Below are positions 31,766 to 42,710 of a stretch of DNA of 64,000 nt, piece after piece. The DNA comes from Limnephilus marmoratus (Eukaryota; Arthropoda; Insecta; Trichoptera; Limnephilidae), in contig OU862927.1 in the NCBI GenBank assembly GCA_917880885.1, positions 22,785,450 to 22,849,449 of the forward strand. Direction: 5' to 3'. Position numbers and translations under genes: made by a program. The notes beneath the pieces were generated by a model that worked only from the letters and a program-made list of their open reading frames with translations, did not search any database and was not told where the DNA came from. The first letter of the stretch is position 1; every line of letters begins with the position of its first letter.

Positions 31766-32363
31766 AAGGTAAATTGTACAGAGCATTATAAGAAGTATGT
31801 AGAAGCATAATAAGTATATAGTATATAAAATAATAAACAGCATGACAGACATATGTTGGCACAACACAAGGAGTAAAACCAGTATATTCGTATTGGTCTT
31901 AGGCTAGAGTAGTTTCAGAAATTATTGTCACAATATTACCCAAAACATTATTACAAACATACTCGAAGCAAACCGGTCGGCAGAGGTGTAAAACATTTTT
32001 TTTTTGCGGTTAATATAAAAATCAGTAAATTTCTTGTAATAATTTTTTTTTTTTTTTTTTTGCTATTATAAAAGTACGTAAGTTTGTTATTAAAAGTTAT
32101 TATTGGGAAAAATAAAAGGTACACAGCAATTACATATACAAAGAAGGAATTAGGTACTATGAAAGTAGTTACAGAGCAGTGTGTATTAAATTTTTTGCTG
32201 TTAACAATTTGAAACATTAAAATTTTTTTTTATGTAAGTTTGTTATTATTATGAAAAAATAAGATAAAAAATAAAAGATACACAGCAATTACATATATAA
32301 ATAAATAAGTAGGTATATACTATGAAAGTAGTTACAGAGTAGTGGGTATTAAATTTGTCACTG

Positions 32364-35282
32364 TTAACAATCAGGAGCATTTGAGGATTCTTGCATCTGC
32401 ATACATATAAGTTTTTTAAAAGAAGCGATGTTTTTATAAAAAAATATGTCCACAGAACAAGTGTCATTCCCCACACGATGCAATCTCTGAAGACAAGAGT
32501 TATACATAAAATTAGTGCGAGAAGCAACTATGTTAAAAGGAGCATGGAGTCTAGTATTATGATTGTTGGGGACTTGATAATTTATCATATTCACTAGTTC
32601 AGGGCTATCCAAATACCCGTTGATGATTTTAAATAATAATAAAACATCACAGATTTTTCTTCGCTGTGATAATTCAGGTAGTTTAAGCAATTGCATCAAA
32701 TAATTATAATTTAAATTTTGTATTGGAATGTGCAGTTTATAATTTACGTGCCTTAGAAATCTATGTTGTACTCTTTCAATTTTGTGTGAATGTACATTAT
32801 ATAAAGGCGACCAGAGAGAGGAATTATACTCAAGAATGCTTCGGACTAGTGTTACGTATAGCATTTTGAGTGTATTTGTATACATTAGATCTTTGGACGA
32901 TCTTAACACAAAACCGAGACATTTGAGTGCTTTATTCGTGATTGCATCAATGTGGGGGACGAATGTCATCTTGTTATCAAAAACGACACCCAAATCTTTT
33001 ATTAATGTTACTGTAGAAAGATTTACATTGTTAATATGATATTGAAAGAGTATTGGATTTTTATTTCGAGAAAAACTTATAGATTGACATTTGTTAATGT
33101 TTAAAAATAAATCATTTATGTTACACCAATTATGTAATCGATCCAAGTTATTTTGCAATATAAGACAGTCCATTAAATTTCTTATAATAGTGTAAATTTT
33201 CAAGTCATCAGCAAATAAAAGGAAATGGATACCTTCAAATATTGAAGTTATGTCATTGATAAATAGCAAAAAAAGAATCGGACCTAGATGAGAACCTTGA
33301 GGCACCCCACTTAAAGCTTCAATTTCGTGAGATATGTGATTAGATAGTTTAACATATAGTTTTCTAGATGTTAAATAGGTCTCAAACCATTTTAGTAGAT
33401 TTCCTTTTATCCCATATACTTTCAGTTTGTTTAGTAAGATTTTTTGAGAGACTTTATCGAATGCTTTGCTAAAATCTGTGTAAACTGCATCCGTTTGCAA
33501 TTTTGAATTTAGATTATCTGTTATATATTTTTCATATATAATTAAATTTGTAAGTGTGGATCTACCGGATATGAATCCATGTTGGTGAGGGGAAATGATT
33601 TTGCGAGCCTGTAACATAAATTTTGATAAAAATACGGATTCAAACAATTTAGGTATTGCTGATTGTATACAAATAGGTCTATAGTTAGAAGCATCCGTTT
33701 TATCACCTTTTTTATAAATGGGACTAAGGAAACTGGTCTTCCATTTTTGTGGGAAAAGGCCTGATGCTAATGATAGGTTAAATATATTGGTTAGGTGGCC
33801 TTTTAAGTTAGATACACAGTTTTTTAAATAAATTGCAGGTATGGTGTCCGGGCCAGCGGATTTCTGAGTATCTAATAGTGTAATTTTATGCTGAACATCG
33901 ATTTCATCAATAACAAGGTCGTTGAAATCAATAGAAATATTTGATTTAAATTGAGGTATTTGGTTATTGGATGAGTTTACATCATATACTTCGCCAAAGC
34001 ATTCGGCAAATAAGTCAGTAATTCCTTGAGGTGTATCCGCAATTTTACCATTGTGGTATATGATAGACGGAATACCAGATTCGTTACTATTAAGATTTTT
34101 TGCAAATTTGAATAAATTTTGAGGTTTCTTTTGTAACGATTTCTCTATATTTTCCAAGTATTCTTTGTAACAGGAGATCGATATGTTTTTCACCCTTTTG
34201 CGTAATTTAGAAAAAAATAGATAGTCATTCGGAGCTCGAGATAATTTGAATGTTTTATGTGCAAGTTTTTTTGACTGGATAGTACAAATTAGCTCTTTGC
34301 TAAACCATTTGGGGTAATTAGATATTCTATGTTTTGTAATAGGGACGTAAAGTTCAATTGATTTGTGAATTATGCAGTAAAAAGATTCTATTATATCATT
34401 AACGTTATTACGATTACTAATGAAGTTCCAGTCTGATTTGGCGAGAAACTCGTTAATCTTAGGATAATCAGCTTTATAAAAATTGATTTTTTCTTTAAAA
34501 GACTCTAAATTTAAATTTTGTATAGATGTATGCTTAACAAAAAGTGGTGGGTGGTAGTTATCAATTGTTGAAACATTGTCATTTGCATGTTGTACACTTA
34601 TATTGTTGGAATTGCTAAAAATTAAGTCCAATAGATTATTATTGCAGTTATATATAAAGTTCACTTGTCTAAGATTTAGGAAACATGACATTTCTATAAG
34701 TTCACAAGAACCATTACTGGACGTGGAATTTGTACGAGTATTATTGTTGGTAATATCCCAATGAACAGTTGGTTGATTAAAGTCACCTGTAAGGATAAAT
34801 TTAGCGTCCGGATATTTTCTTCGCAATATTTCTACTTCTTGACAGTAACTAGTATATAGCTGGATATCAGATGAGGGTGGAATGTATGCACAACCAACTA
34901 TAATTTTTTCACTTTTATTTGTCACTAAAACAAACAGTTGTTCCACGTTGATGTTTACCCATTTAAGTTTTCTTGTGGGTAATTTGGTATTAATTGAAAT
35001 TAGACAACCACCTCCCCTACTTTTGTTGCTAGTATTAGTATCACGGTCCATTCGATAGGTGTTATGGGAGTGAAATCCTAACTCACCATTTTTAATATCT
35101 GGGGTCAACCATGTCTCAGTGAAGCAGTAAATATCATATTCTAAGGTCGGTAGTTTAGTTCTTAAATTATTTAGTTTAGTTTTAAGTCCTCTTACATTTT
35201 GGTAATAAATGTTGAGAGTTAGTGGTGTGGATTTTCGGTTATGAGTCAGTTTTTTGGAGAAAATTTGACAATTGTTGGGATA
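32364..35282 (-). CDS. LINE ORF2: AP-type endonuclease and reverse transcriptase
   Basis: One open frame of about 972 codons. It starts in the overlap with ORF1 and reads NIYYQNVRGLKTKLNNLR and TETWLTPDI, the front of an apurinic-type endonuclease; GCAYIPPSSD, LTGDFNQPTVHWD and the catalytic-type DNYHPPLF follow. The RT domain has SPIYKKGDKTDASNYRPI, FISGRSTLTNL, FSKAFDKV, SGVPQGSHLGPILFLLFIND and the catalytic FADDLKIY, then DLGVVFDNKMTFVPHID and a C-terminal segment without RNase H. The frame is uninterrupted, so both enzymes may still be functional. The endonuclease nicks target DNA and the RT copies the RNA at the nick. No initiator ATG is evident, which fits ORF2 translation by reinitiation or overlap. 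Confidence 0.92.
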   Translation of the reverse strand, partial: YPNNCQIFSKKLTHNRKSTPLTLNIYYQNVRGLKTKLNNLRTKLPTLEYDIYCFTETWLTPDIKNGELGFHSHNTYRMDRDTNTSNKSRGGGCLISINTKLPTRKLKWVNINVEQLFVLVTNKSEKIIVGCAYIPPSSDIQLYTSYCQEVEILRRKYPDAKFILTGDFNQPTVHWDITNNNTRTNSTSSNGSCELIEMSCFLNLRQVNFIYNCNNNLLDLIFSNSNNISVQHANDNVSTIDNYHPPLFVKHTSIQNLNLESFKEKINFYKADYPKINEFLAKSDWNFISNRNNVNDIIESFYCIIHKSIELYVPITKHRISNYPKWFSKELICTIQSKKLAHKTFKLSRAPNDYLFFSKLRKRVKNISISCYKEYLENIEKSLQKKPQNLFKFAKNLNSNESGIPSIIYHNGKIADTPQGITDLFAECFGEVYDVNSSNNQIPQFKSNISIDFNDLVIDEIDVQHKITLLDTQKSAGPDTIPAIYLKNCVSNLKGHLTNIFNLSLASGLFPQKWKTSFLSPIYKKGDKTDASNYRPICIQSAIPKLFESVFLSKFMLQARKIISPHQHGFISGRSTLTNLIIYEKYITDNLNSKLQTDAVYTDFSKAFDKVSQKILLNKLKVYGIKGNLLKWFETYLTSRKLYVKLSNHISHEIEALSGVPQGSHLGPILFLLFINDITSIFEGIHFLLFADDLKIYTIIRNLMDCLILQNNLDRLHNWCNINDLFLNINKCQSISFSRNKNPILFQYHINNVNLSTVTLIKDLGVVFDNKMTFVPHIDAITNKALKCLGFVLRSSKDLMYTNTLKMLYVTLVRSILEYNSSLWSPLYNVHSHKIERVQHRFLRHVNYKLHIPIQNLNYNYLMQLLKLPELSQRRKICDVLLLFKIINGYLDSPELVNMINYQVPNNHNTRLHAPFNIVASRTNFMYNSCLQRLHRVGNDTCSVDIFFYKNIASFKKLICMQMQESSNAPDC

Positions 35283-35578
35283 TTATTAATATATTTAATA
35301 GTGATATCTTGCTCACCTGATGTTTGCCTATTTTTCAGTTCCGTTCTTAAATCATTTAACTGATTCCTTTGCGCAAATGATAGATCCGGGTACATGCGAA
35401 TGTTATTTTTTAAAGAGTGTTTTTTGCCGAGTAAGATTTTAGGCCATTTTGACTCGGGAAACTCAACTTTGATTCCCCTCGGTTTATTGTTATCTTTTTT
35501 CCCGATTCTGTATATTTTCAGGTCGAGAGAATTTGTGGAGTTGTCCAATTTTATGTCTCGGTCACATTTTATCTTCAT
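35246..35578 (-). CDS. LINE ORF1, C-terminal part (RNA-binding-type domain)
   Basis: 110 codons from ATG at 35578. Reads DLKIYRIGKKDNNKPRGIKV, FPESKWPKILLGKKHSLK, MYPDLSFAQRNQLNDLRTEL and ends IPTIVKFSPKN. The R-x-GK...RPIKV...L.......DLS..QR...LR.EL layout is the C-terminal nucleic-acid-binding domain of CR1/L1-like ORF1 proteins. It lacks the N-terminal region: an in-frame stop lies just before the ATG, and the neighbouring frame carries a short coiled-coil-like ENIDKKIQDNID, suggesting a frameshift or truncation. Its end overlaps ORF2 by about 37 bp in another frame. Confidence 0.8.
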   Translation of the reverse strand: MKIKCDRDIKLDNSTNSLDLKIYRIGKKDNNKPRGIKVEFPESKWPKILLGKKHSLKNNIRMYPDLSFAQRNQLNDLRTELKNRQTSGEQDITIKYINNIPTIVKFSPKN

Positions 35579-35690
35579 TTTTATACGTCAATATTGTCTT
35601 GTATCTTTTTGTCTATGTTTTCACGAGAACCAAATTGTCAAATAATTGACAACTGTTGTGTTCACAGGTAGTTGTATTCACTTAGTCAGG

Positions 35691-36289
35691 TTCTCCAACT
35701 CGTCTTGGAAGGAGATTACTTCTTTGGAATAATAGAGTTCTTTATGTTAATCTGGATTTATTAATACTTCGCGTATTACAAATGTTGTGACTGCGAGCAG
35801 TCAACCTAACTAGAAGCTAGCTGAAATGGATCTGAATTAAGTGTGCTCCTGCAAACTGCACCCCGGCCCTTGGCCCCCCTGGTGAACAAACTCCGAACTA
35901 AACTAACCGCTATCTTGAGGATTTTCGGGACAGTTTTTAGCACTGCCCTCTAAGTGACAAAGCTATGAAGCTTTTAGATATACAACAACAACCATTGTTA
36001 TCCTTCGCGGGACTACCGATAAATTGTTTAAATTATATATTAATGTAAACTATGTTTTTGTTGGAATAAAAAATATATATAAAAAAATAAATAAAAAATC
36101 AATTCCTTGGATAAATTCAATCTATTTCATTTTTAAAAGCGTTGCAGCCAATATCATCTCACCTTTGTTGCAAATTTATCTGAATTGTTTTATTTGCAAC
36201 TAATCAATATGCAAGTAATATTACCCAAGTGTTTTATTATTCCGAGTACATTTTATTTATTATATCAGAAACAAACAGTAGATTAGATA
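35691..36289. other. Unassigned segment, possibly LINE 5' region
   Basis: Contains a 16-bp palindrome TGACTGCGAGCAGTCA near 35797 and a C/G-richer patch at 35850-35900. It lies upstream of ORF1 on the minus strand and could be the LINE 5' UTR or an unrelated insertion. An A-rich run at 36060-36100 may mark the end of another retroposed piece. Confidence 0.35.
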
Positions 36290-36885
36290 CTTTGATGCTC
36301 TTTTTAAATTTGGGCAGTTAATCGGAGAAAATATCGATGTTTGAATTAAGACCAATATTATTGAACATATGAAGAGCACGATTGATTGGCGAATTAGATG
36401 CTGCATTTGTCGTAATTAAGCATGTGGAATAGTTCTGTATGGCGTGTACGTCTTAATGGTATGTTAAAATTAACTATGGAAAGAAGTTCGGTACAGTCAA
36501 TGCTATTATTTAGAATTTTGTGTATAAATGTCAAATCAGGTATCGCTCGCCTTCGTTGCAAAGTTTGAAATGTGCATTCAAAGTTATTGTTGAATGTGAA
36601 GGTAAGTTATTTTATAAATTTGTTTTGAATATGTTCTATGCTATCTATGTATATTTTGTATTGCGGGTTCCAAATTGGCGAAGCATATTCCAGTGTACTT
36701 CTGACTAATGCAAAATATAACATTATTACTGTACGCGGGTTACTAAACACTTTGTTATACGAAGAACAAAACCAAGCTTTTTATATGACCTGTGAACGAT
36801 CGAGTCGATGTGCGTATTAAATATAAATTTGCTATCAAGGTAAACGCCAAGATCTTTACGTTCCGTTTGAGAGATACAAACTACA
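36290..36885 (-). mobile_element. LINE fragment, RT C-terminal part, with stops
   Basis: Minus-strand translation gives RKDLGVYLDSKFIFNTHID, RSYKKLGFVLRITK, then after a stop MLYFALVRSTLEYASPIWN and, further on, RRRAIPDLTFIHKILNNSID. It is the thumb/C-terminal region of an RT related to the 32-35 kb LINE, broken by at least two stops or frameshifts. Confidence 0.8.
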
Positions 36886-37960
36886 AATTACATACTACAT
36901 ATTACGCACTACAAACAATACTGTACGACAACCCCTCTGCGGGATATAAACCCTTGACTTATCAGACAGTTTTGAACCATTTTACAACTACACGGTGTAA
37001 GTACCTATCGTCACGGTGGGTATAAAAAATTTCAAATGGGTATATTTTAATAGCTCCGAGATATTCTCAACGACCTTTGTTAAACTTTTTTTATGAAATC
37101 TGCGGAGAAATTTACAATTATTTTCATTCAAGCCAACCCCTAATTTATAAGGTCAGAATTATTATTTTCAAATGATGAATGATTCTAAATTTCATTTTCT
37201 TTTGTGTCAGAACAATCAGTCAATGCGTCAGCAAAAAACTGTAGCTGTGATAATGGATTAAAGCAGTTTCAAAAACCAATTTTCCTCACCCTAATTTTTC
37301 AAAGATATTACAATAAAACCTTCAGATGACCTGAAATATTTAAAAGTCATCTGTTTTCAGATTTTTTCTACCTTTTACTATTGACGTTCCTTAAAAACAG
37401 CTGTAAAAGAGTTTTATTAATTTTATTATTATTATAGATATTCGATAACTATGCATATATTTAGGTTGACCAAAGAATGAACAGTGAAAGTAGTCGGTTG
37501 TTTTTACTTCGTTTTAGCGAAGTTCCTCAGAGCTCCGTACAATTCAATATTATAAATCCAATTCTAAAAGACGTAGACCTTCGAAATTTATATTTCCTAT
37601 TTTCCGTTTCTCTAAGAAGGTTTTATGTCAGGGGCTCACAGGGAACGAACAGGGCAGATAACTGGCACAATAATGGCTGTCATATCTTTGACAAACTGTC
37701 TCAATATCCCCATACAAAGACGTTTAATAATGTGAAGTTGCTACACAAACACAAGGGACTATTGCCAAATGAAAGAAACGAAGAATGGGAATCAATGGAA
37801 GGAAAAATATTGGAATATGGAATTTTTTCCATTTTATTTTCTAAATCGTTTTTTCTTCTGAATCTGAAAGCTATTTAGTCGGTTTATTTATGAACTGTGG
37901 GGTTGGCCTCTCCTGTGTGTTGTCGAAGCCAAAAGGTGATAATAACGTATGTCATTTTAT
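36886..37960. other. No recognised gene; one 133-codon open frame
   Basis: A plus-strand open frame at 37477-37878 was read and shows no domain, signal or repeat. It is not supported as a gene. The rest is AT-rich. Confidence 0.4.
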
Positions 37961-37964
37961 TTCA

Positions 37965-38110
37965 TGGGTACTGTCGCCACGGGAATCAATTATTGGATAA
38001 TCAAAACCTCTACCATAGGTCGCCCCAAGTGGTTCGCTACGTTTGATGATGTTGGGTGCCCGGGTTTATGGAGTGAGGTTTGTCTGGGTCTTAATTGAGG
38101 ATGAGTCTGC
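37965..38110 (+). mobile_element. LINE 3'-end repeat, partial, next to SINE
   Basis: gggtactgtcgccacgggaa, caagtggttcgctacgtttg and gtgaggtttgtctgggtc match the start of the 26602-26970 copy. The SINE at 38124 begins shortly after, and hairpin-family sequence resumes at 38500, so the SINE may have inserted into this copy. Confidence 0.6.
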
Positions 38111-38123
38111 CTACCATGAGTCT

Positions 38124-38490
38124 GACGGCCGGCATAATCCAGCGGTAAGGCTCTTCACTAGTAATCCGAAGGTCGCGGGATCGAATCCCGGCGTGGCAAA
38201 TAATTTGATTAATTTGTGTTATTTCACAATTTATTCATTTAAAATAGTATATAGTATATTTGCGCCACGTTCCAGAGTGGAAGATACTTTCAGTATCGCC
38301 CTGGTGTAAAACCCCCGTTCAGAATTGAAACGTTACTTGAAATGGCATTAGCAGTATTTGGTAGTTTAGATCTAAATAGCCAGGTACTTCCCCACTTTCG
38401 CAACATACCCCAATTGGGGATGCCATAGTCTCCAGACGGGAGCAGCTGAAACTCTTGTGAGGTATCACTGTAAAAATTTTTTTAAAAAAA
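38124..38490 (+). mobile_element. tRNA-headed SINE, head type 2
   Basis: Head GACGGCCGGCATAATCCAGC with B-box GGATCGAATCC and CCGGCGTGGCA. The body is shortened near 38400 (the ttcctcttcccc part is missing). It ends in T/A-rich mixed tail. Confidence 0.88.
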
Positions 38491-38499
38491 CCAGCTGCC

Positions 38500-38965
38500 T
38501 GACAAGCAGGATCGGATGATTCTGGTTGAGGGAAACCTTTTGATCTTTCCAGCAGGACTCTCTCGGAACATTGCCTTGCACTGCAATTGGAGTGTTGGTT
38601 TCATACGTCCGTCATTCTGGACACATTGACACCCGGATTCCTACCATGAACTTCCTCCCGTCCTTTTCTAAAAAGACACTCCCACAACATGCCCAATAAA
38701 GACTTTATTTTACATTAACTCCACACAGGAGGCCCTGTGGAAAATAATTTATCTCAGGGCCTATGTCATCTTTGAAGATGCCGTGTGGTGGATATATTTG
38801 AGGAGAGGAAGGGGGAAACATGGATCTTGAAGAGACCCATGTTGTAGGCGGGAGGAAACACAGATGTCGGCAAATTGTTCCAGAGCCGAGCTGTTACTCG
38901 GAGCATCTAAGACTATGAGGGGAATTATTTTCCTCAGGGCCGCCTGTGTGGAGTTAATTTAAAAA
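38500..38965 (-). mobile_element. LINE C-terminus and 3' end pieces in mixed orientation
   Basis: Minus strand 38910-38830 reads ARLWNNLPTSVFPPAYNMGL, the end of a LINE polyprotein, followed by gatgacataggccctgagat and the hairpin-family tail at 38700-38780. At 38920-38965 the same tail occurs in plus orientation (ttattttcctcagggccgcc, tgtgtggagttaattt). The two inverted tails suggest a compound or rearranged insertion. Confidence 0.65.
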
Positions 38966-39186
38966 TATATGTATGTCTCAAAATAAAGCATTATGCAAAA
39001 AAAAGTCCCATTGGTTTGATTAAATAAAAAGTAAATATCTAGGCACAATTATTATTTTCTACGTTCAGAATCAAAAGATAATAAAAATAGACGAAAATAT
39101 TTCATCGTATTCTTCAACTAGCCTTCTGTGTAACAGTCCACAAATATTGTAAAAACTTTTTGGAAGTTCTTAAACAAATATCCGAT

Positions 39187-39705
39187 TATAATATTATAAA
39201 GGTGAAAGTTTGTATGGATGTTTGTTACTCTTTCACGCAATAAACACTGAATGGACTTTAAAAATTCTTTCACTAATAGAAAGGTACATTATTTGCGAGG
39301 AATGGCAGTATATATTGTTAAGCTCTGGCGTTACGAATTAGCTCTGGCGTTATGAAATTATTTATTATACGTTTATTGTCCGGACGAAAAGCAAAGCGTT
39401 GCTCAGTAATTATTTGACGTGCGCTGACATTTGTTATTTGTTTCTATGGGGAGATCCCTTCGATAGTAAAAATTTAAATATCCATGAAATACTAATCTAT
39501 ACTAAATGTCTATACTAATATTATATATGCGAAACTGCGTGTGTTTGATTTTTACGTTTTTATAGGTGGCACCCGAGCTCTTTGAAAAATGGATGTAACG
39601 GGTATAGAGGGGTGGAGAAGTGGGGAGGGTGGTTGGGGGAGGTGGGGGGAGGTGGAGTGGGAAACCCCCTAATACTATGCGAACGAAGCCGAGGGCATAA
39701 GCTAG
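39187..39705 (+). mobile_element. Helitron-like element(s), ends CTAG
   Basis: Starts attataatattataaaggtg, has ttactctttcacgcaataaa and ends taatactatgcgaacgaagc, gagggcataag, CTAG at 39702-39705. A second 5'-type end (tctatactaatattatatat) lies at about 39510, so this may be two overlapping or nested copies. A G-rich tract is at 39600-39665. Confidence 0.7.
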
Positions 39706-40084
39706 TTTTAAATAAATTTATCGAACCAAACTTTTAAATACGCACAAACAAACACACCTTTGACTTGGGACACACTCCATGCATAATGCATCGCCTAATA
39801 CACACCTTAATTTTATTCAGACTGTTGATGTGACGCGACTAAATAATTTGATTTACTTGGTAGTGCCATATCTTACTCCGGCGTCGCTGATTTCTTCTAC
39901 ATTCACCTTCGGGTAATATAATATTAAATACTTCTAGCACTCCTGTCTTCACTCATCCGCTTCACTTGGCCAACTTTTGCTTCAACTAATTACAACGATC
40001 TTGTATTTGAGATACTTTTAAAACAAGAAATACGCGCATTCCCGAGATTCGAATAACCTGAAAATATATGAGGGAGCGGGAGAC
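39706..40084. other. Unassigned unique DNA
   Basis: No coding frame or repeat recognised. Confidence 0.4.
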
Positions 40085-40870
40085 AGAAATGAAAGTCGTC
40101 ATGTCGAAGTAGTGAGTCAGTCGTTTATTGGGCTACGTAGCAGATGGTCGGTGAGCGGTAACTTGATGTAATGCGGAGTGCCGTAGATGATGCTGCAGGC
40201 GTACGGAGGTGGATATGGTGTGGTGAAGGTCAGCGCGTTGCTCGACACCAAGGCGGTGGAGATGACCTATCTTCCAGACCGTTGCTCGACGCTTTGAATC
40301 GCGGAGATGAACGGTGTGTGGCTCGGTGAGCTGAGCCACCAGCAGGTAGTCCTGGCGAGGCGGAGCGTGTTTCCATGGCAGCGAAGCACGGTGAGGCTTC
40401 GGGGTGCCATGAAGTGGTGAGCTGATCCCTTGGACTGAAGGTGACGCAAGCCTTGTAAGTCGCGGGATGGGGCTGATCTCTGGAGCTGAAGACACGATGG
40501 GCCTTGTAGCTGAGAGGTGGTGATGGACCTCGAGGAAGCTGTCCTGGAGCGTAGCGATACCATGCAGGAGCACTGATTACATGTTGAGATGTTGACCGAC
40601 GATTAATGTGAGACTGAACTGCAGCGGGCGAGCGATCGGCTGCTTATATAGCCGCGGTAGAGTAACTACCTCGCGGTAGGTAATACGAGCCACTTCGGCA
40701 GTTGACGAGAATATTCGGCGTCGTACAGATATTGTACGGTGCTGTCTCGAGACCTTTCTAGGCGGGGGCGATATTATTATCTTCCAACTGGCACGGCAGG
40801 CGAGAAAGTACATCGCGAGCGCATATGTAGGTAGGTACCTAGTAGTAAGTAGATTTGCCGATGCACGCAA
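40085..40870 (-). repeat. Candidate solo LTR or promoter-containing GC-rich block
   Basis: Much more GC-rich than its surroundings. On the minus strand TATATAAG (about 40649-40656) is followed about 30 bp later by CAGTTCAGTC, an arthropod initiator-like motif. About 520 bp downstream is AATAAA (about 40122-40127). TATA, initiator, long GC-rich transcribed part and poly(A) signal fit the U3-R-U5 of an LTR. Precise TG/CA ends and a target duplication could not be fixed. Open frames across it (146 and 98 codons, minus) are His/Pro/Ser-rich and have no domain. The alternative is a true host first exon. Confidence 0.45.
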
Positions 40871-41107
40871 ATATTAGGAGATGTTTCTCGTATCTTCTTT
40901 TTATGGCGAAGATAATAATGATGTGTCGCCACATATATGAAAATCTAAGCGCTCTTTTATTAATCTTGCTCTACACCCAGAGCAGCAGTCGTCACACTTT
41001 TCTATTCAAGAGCCACATAGAGGACAATGTTTTACCATTTTTTTTACCTGCCCACGCCCACACTGTGCCACCTCAACGCCCGCTAATTTTCTCTGGGTCT
41101 TCTAATG

Positions 41108-41129
41108 CCCCCCCCCCCCCCCCCCCCCC
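41108..41129. repeat. Poly(C) run, 22 bases
   Basis: Uninterrupted C homopolymer, rare in such AT-rich DNA; length may be affected by sequencing. Confidence 0.95.
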
Positions 41130-41424
41130 ATGAAAGTCTCAAACGCCCATGAGGGTATGTTATCGTCCAAGAGGACCTTTGACGTACAATATGCGTGCGT
41201 TCAAAATTGACTTAGGAGCGTTTTGAAATAAAAGTCGATCAATTATAATCAACGTTCTAAAATCATACGGGTATTCATACACAAAATATTTGAAAAAAAG
41301 AAAAATTAGGTTAATATAATTGAACCTAAAAAAAAAAATAATAAACAAACAAAAAACATCTGCCGCGGGTCGCAGTTTGACGACCAGGGACCTAGAGCAT
41401 TCAATCTACTTGTACCTATCCTTA
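41130..41424. other. AT-rich DNA, nothing recognised
   Basis: No supportable feature. Confidence 0.4.
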
Positions 41425-41459
41425 TTTTACCAGTACAATGCCAAAAGAGGATGGTTTCG

Positions 41460-41735
41460 AAATTTATCGAAGTATCACGTCAATTGCCGTTATTTGATAT
41501 TAGGTCAGAATAAACCTTATTTTGAGAACCAAAACCACTGCCTTTTTAGATTTTAAAAACATATATAAAAATATATCGAGCAGGTATCACGTCGATTCCA
41601 ATTTTGTCCGTACGTATCATGATGAACACCTTTTTTCAGAAAAAAATCACAAACATGCCAACATTGATGTATTCAAATTGGAAAAATAAAACACATCGCA
41701 ATTTCTTTCAAGTATAACGTCAATTGCAATTGTTT
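41460..41735. repeat. Degenerate tandem repeat, about 115-125 bp spacing
   Basis: The block agtatcacgtcaattgcc (41470) recurs as ggtatcacgtcgattcca (41583) and aagtataacgtcaattgc (41709), each followed by similar AT-rich sequence. Confidence 0.5.
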
Positions 41736-41889
41736 ATATTTTGCAAGAAAAGATTCTATTTCCATAAAGAAACCGAAAACACGCAGCCTATTTTTAAATC
41801 AAACCTTGACAAGGCTTCAAAGGAACCGTTTGCACTATGCTGCTATCCAATACAAGACAAGGGACAAAAATTAAATAAAGTTAGTGATT

Positions 41890-42700
41890 ATTTTTTATTG
41901 GAATAACTTATGAAGGTTATATCGATAAATATCTTTGAAAAAGAAGAAAAAATAATATATTTAAACGAAACGTGAAACAAAAAAAGTCACAAGAAAATAA
42001 AAAATAAAATACAAAACCCTGAGAAAACTAAAGTATACAAGAATGGGGAGGCTACGAATCACCGCACGAAGAGGAGACCGATTACCCCAACTCATTCTCT
42101 CGCAGGCTAAATCCTACAGATGTATGTGTTTATCTCTTTTTGGTATCGCTTTCTCATTCCATCGAGTTTCAAATCACAACCGTGCTAAAGAAGTTTTCAC
42201 TTCAAAAATACTGTGTGGAGTTCACACGTTTGTAGAAGTAAGACTTTCAGAAAACTAAAGTAGATAAGAGTGAGGCGGCTACGAAGCACCTCACAAAGAG
42301 GAGACCGATTATACTATCTCATACTCTCGCAGGTTAAATCCTATAGATGTATGTGATATCTATTTTTAGTGTCGCAAGTTTCATCAATTTCAAGTGTGCA
42401 GTTCACACGTGGTTGAAGTGAAACCTTCGGAAAACTAAAGTAGACAGTGAGGAGGCTACGAAGCATCGCCCAAAGAGGAGACCGATTATTCTATCTCATT
42501 CTCTCAGGCTAAATCCTATAAATGTATGTGTTTGTCTCTTTTTAGTTTCGCTTTTTCGTTTCATCGAGGTTCTAATCACAACGATGCTAAAAAAGTTTTC
42601 ATTTCAAAAGGTGACGGTCGCAACTGGGACTCTAACCTAGTATCTCCTGTCTTGCCAGAATACGGCGCCTTAACCGCTCATTACAAGGGGTTTAGAATTT
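41890..42700. mobile_element. Foldback element with tandem-repeat interior
   Basis: The left side ggaataacttatgaaggtta followed by gaaaaagaagaaaaaataat and tttaaacgaaacgtgaaaca matches the outer arm of the foldback family. At 42605-42660 comes ggtcgcaactgggactctaa, matching the start of its tRNA-like core. Between them lie the three tandem units at 42021-42610. The opposite arm was not found. Confidence 0.55.
42021..42610. repeat. Three tandem units of about 180-228 bp
   Basis: Units begin at about 42021, 42249 and 42431 with gaaaactaaagtagataag-like sequence. Each has gaggctacgaagcatc-like, agaggagaccgatta, catactctcgcaggttaaat-like and tatagatgtatgtg. The second and third are shorter by internal deletions. 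Confidence 0.9.
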
Positions 42701-42710
42701 GGGTGAACGG

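Larger units (their letters stand above)
31711..35690 (-). mobile_element. LINE retrotransposon, largely intact ORF2, CR1/Jockey-like group
   Basis: The best-preserved autonomous-type element in the window. In sense (minus) order it has the end of ORF1 (35246-35578), an overlapping ORF2 (32364-35282), a 350-650-bp 3' UTR with the hairpin AAAAGCCATCAAGGCGTAAA and a terminal (aaat)n tail at about 31711-31739. The 5' limit is uncertain: ORF1 begins just after a stop, so the element is probably 5'-truncated near 35690, unless the sequence to about 36070 is its 5' UTR. Fragments of related elements occur at 780-1112, 25204-26075 and 36290-36885. Confidence 0.9.

Noticed and set aside
37477..37878. 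133-codon open frame on the plus strand
   Set aside because: No domain, repeat or splice support; composition resembles the surroundings.
40133..40573. 146-codon minus frame in the GC-rich block
   Set aside because: Long frames are expected in GC-rich DNA; no recognisable domain, and the block looks like an LTR.
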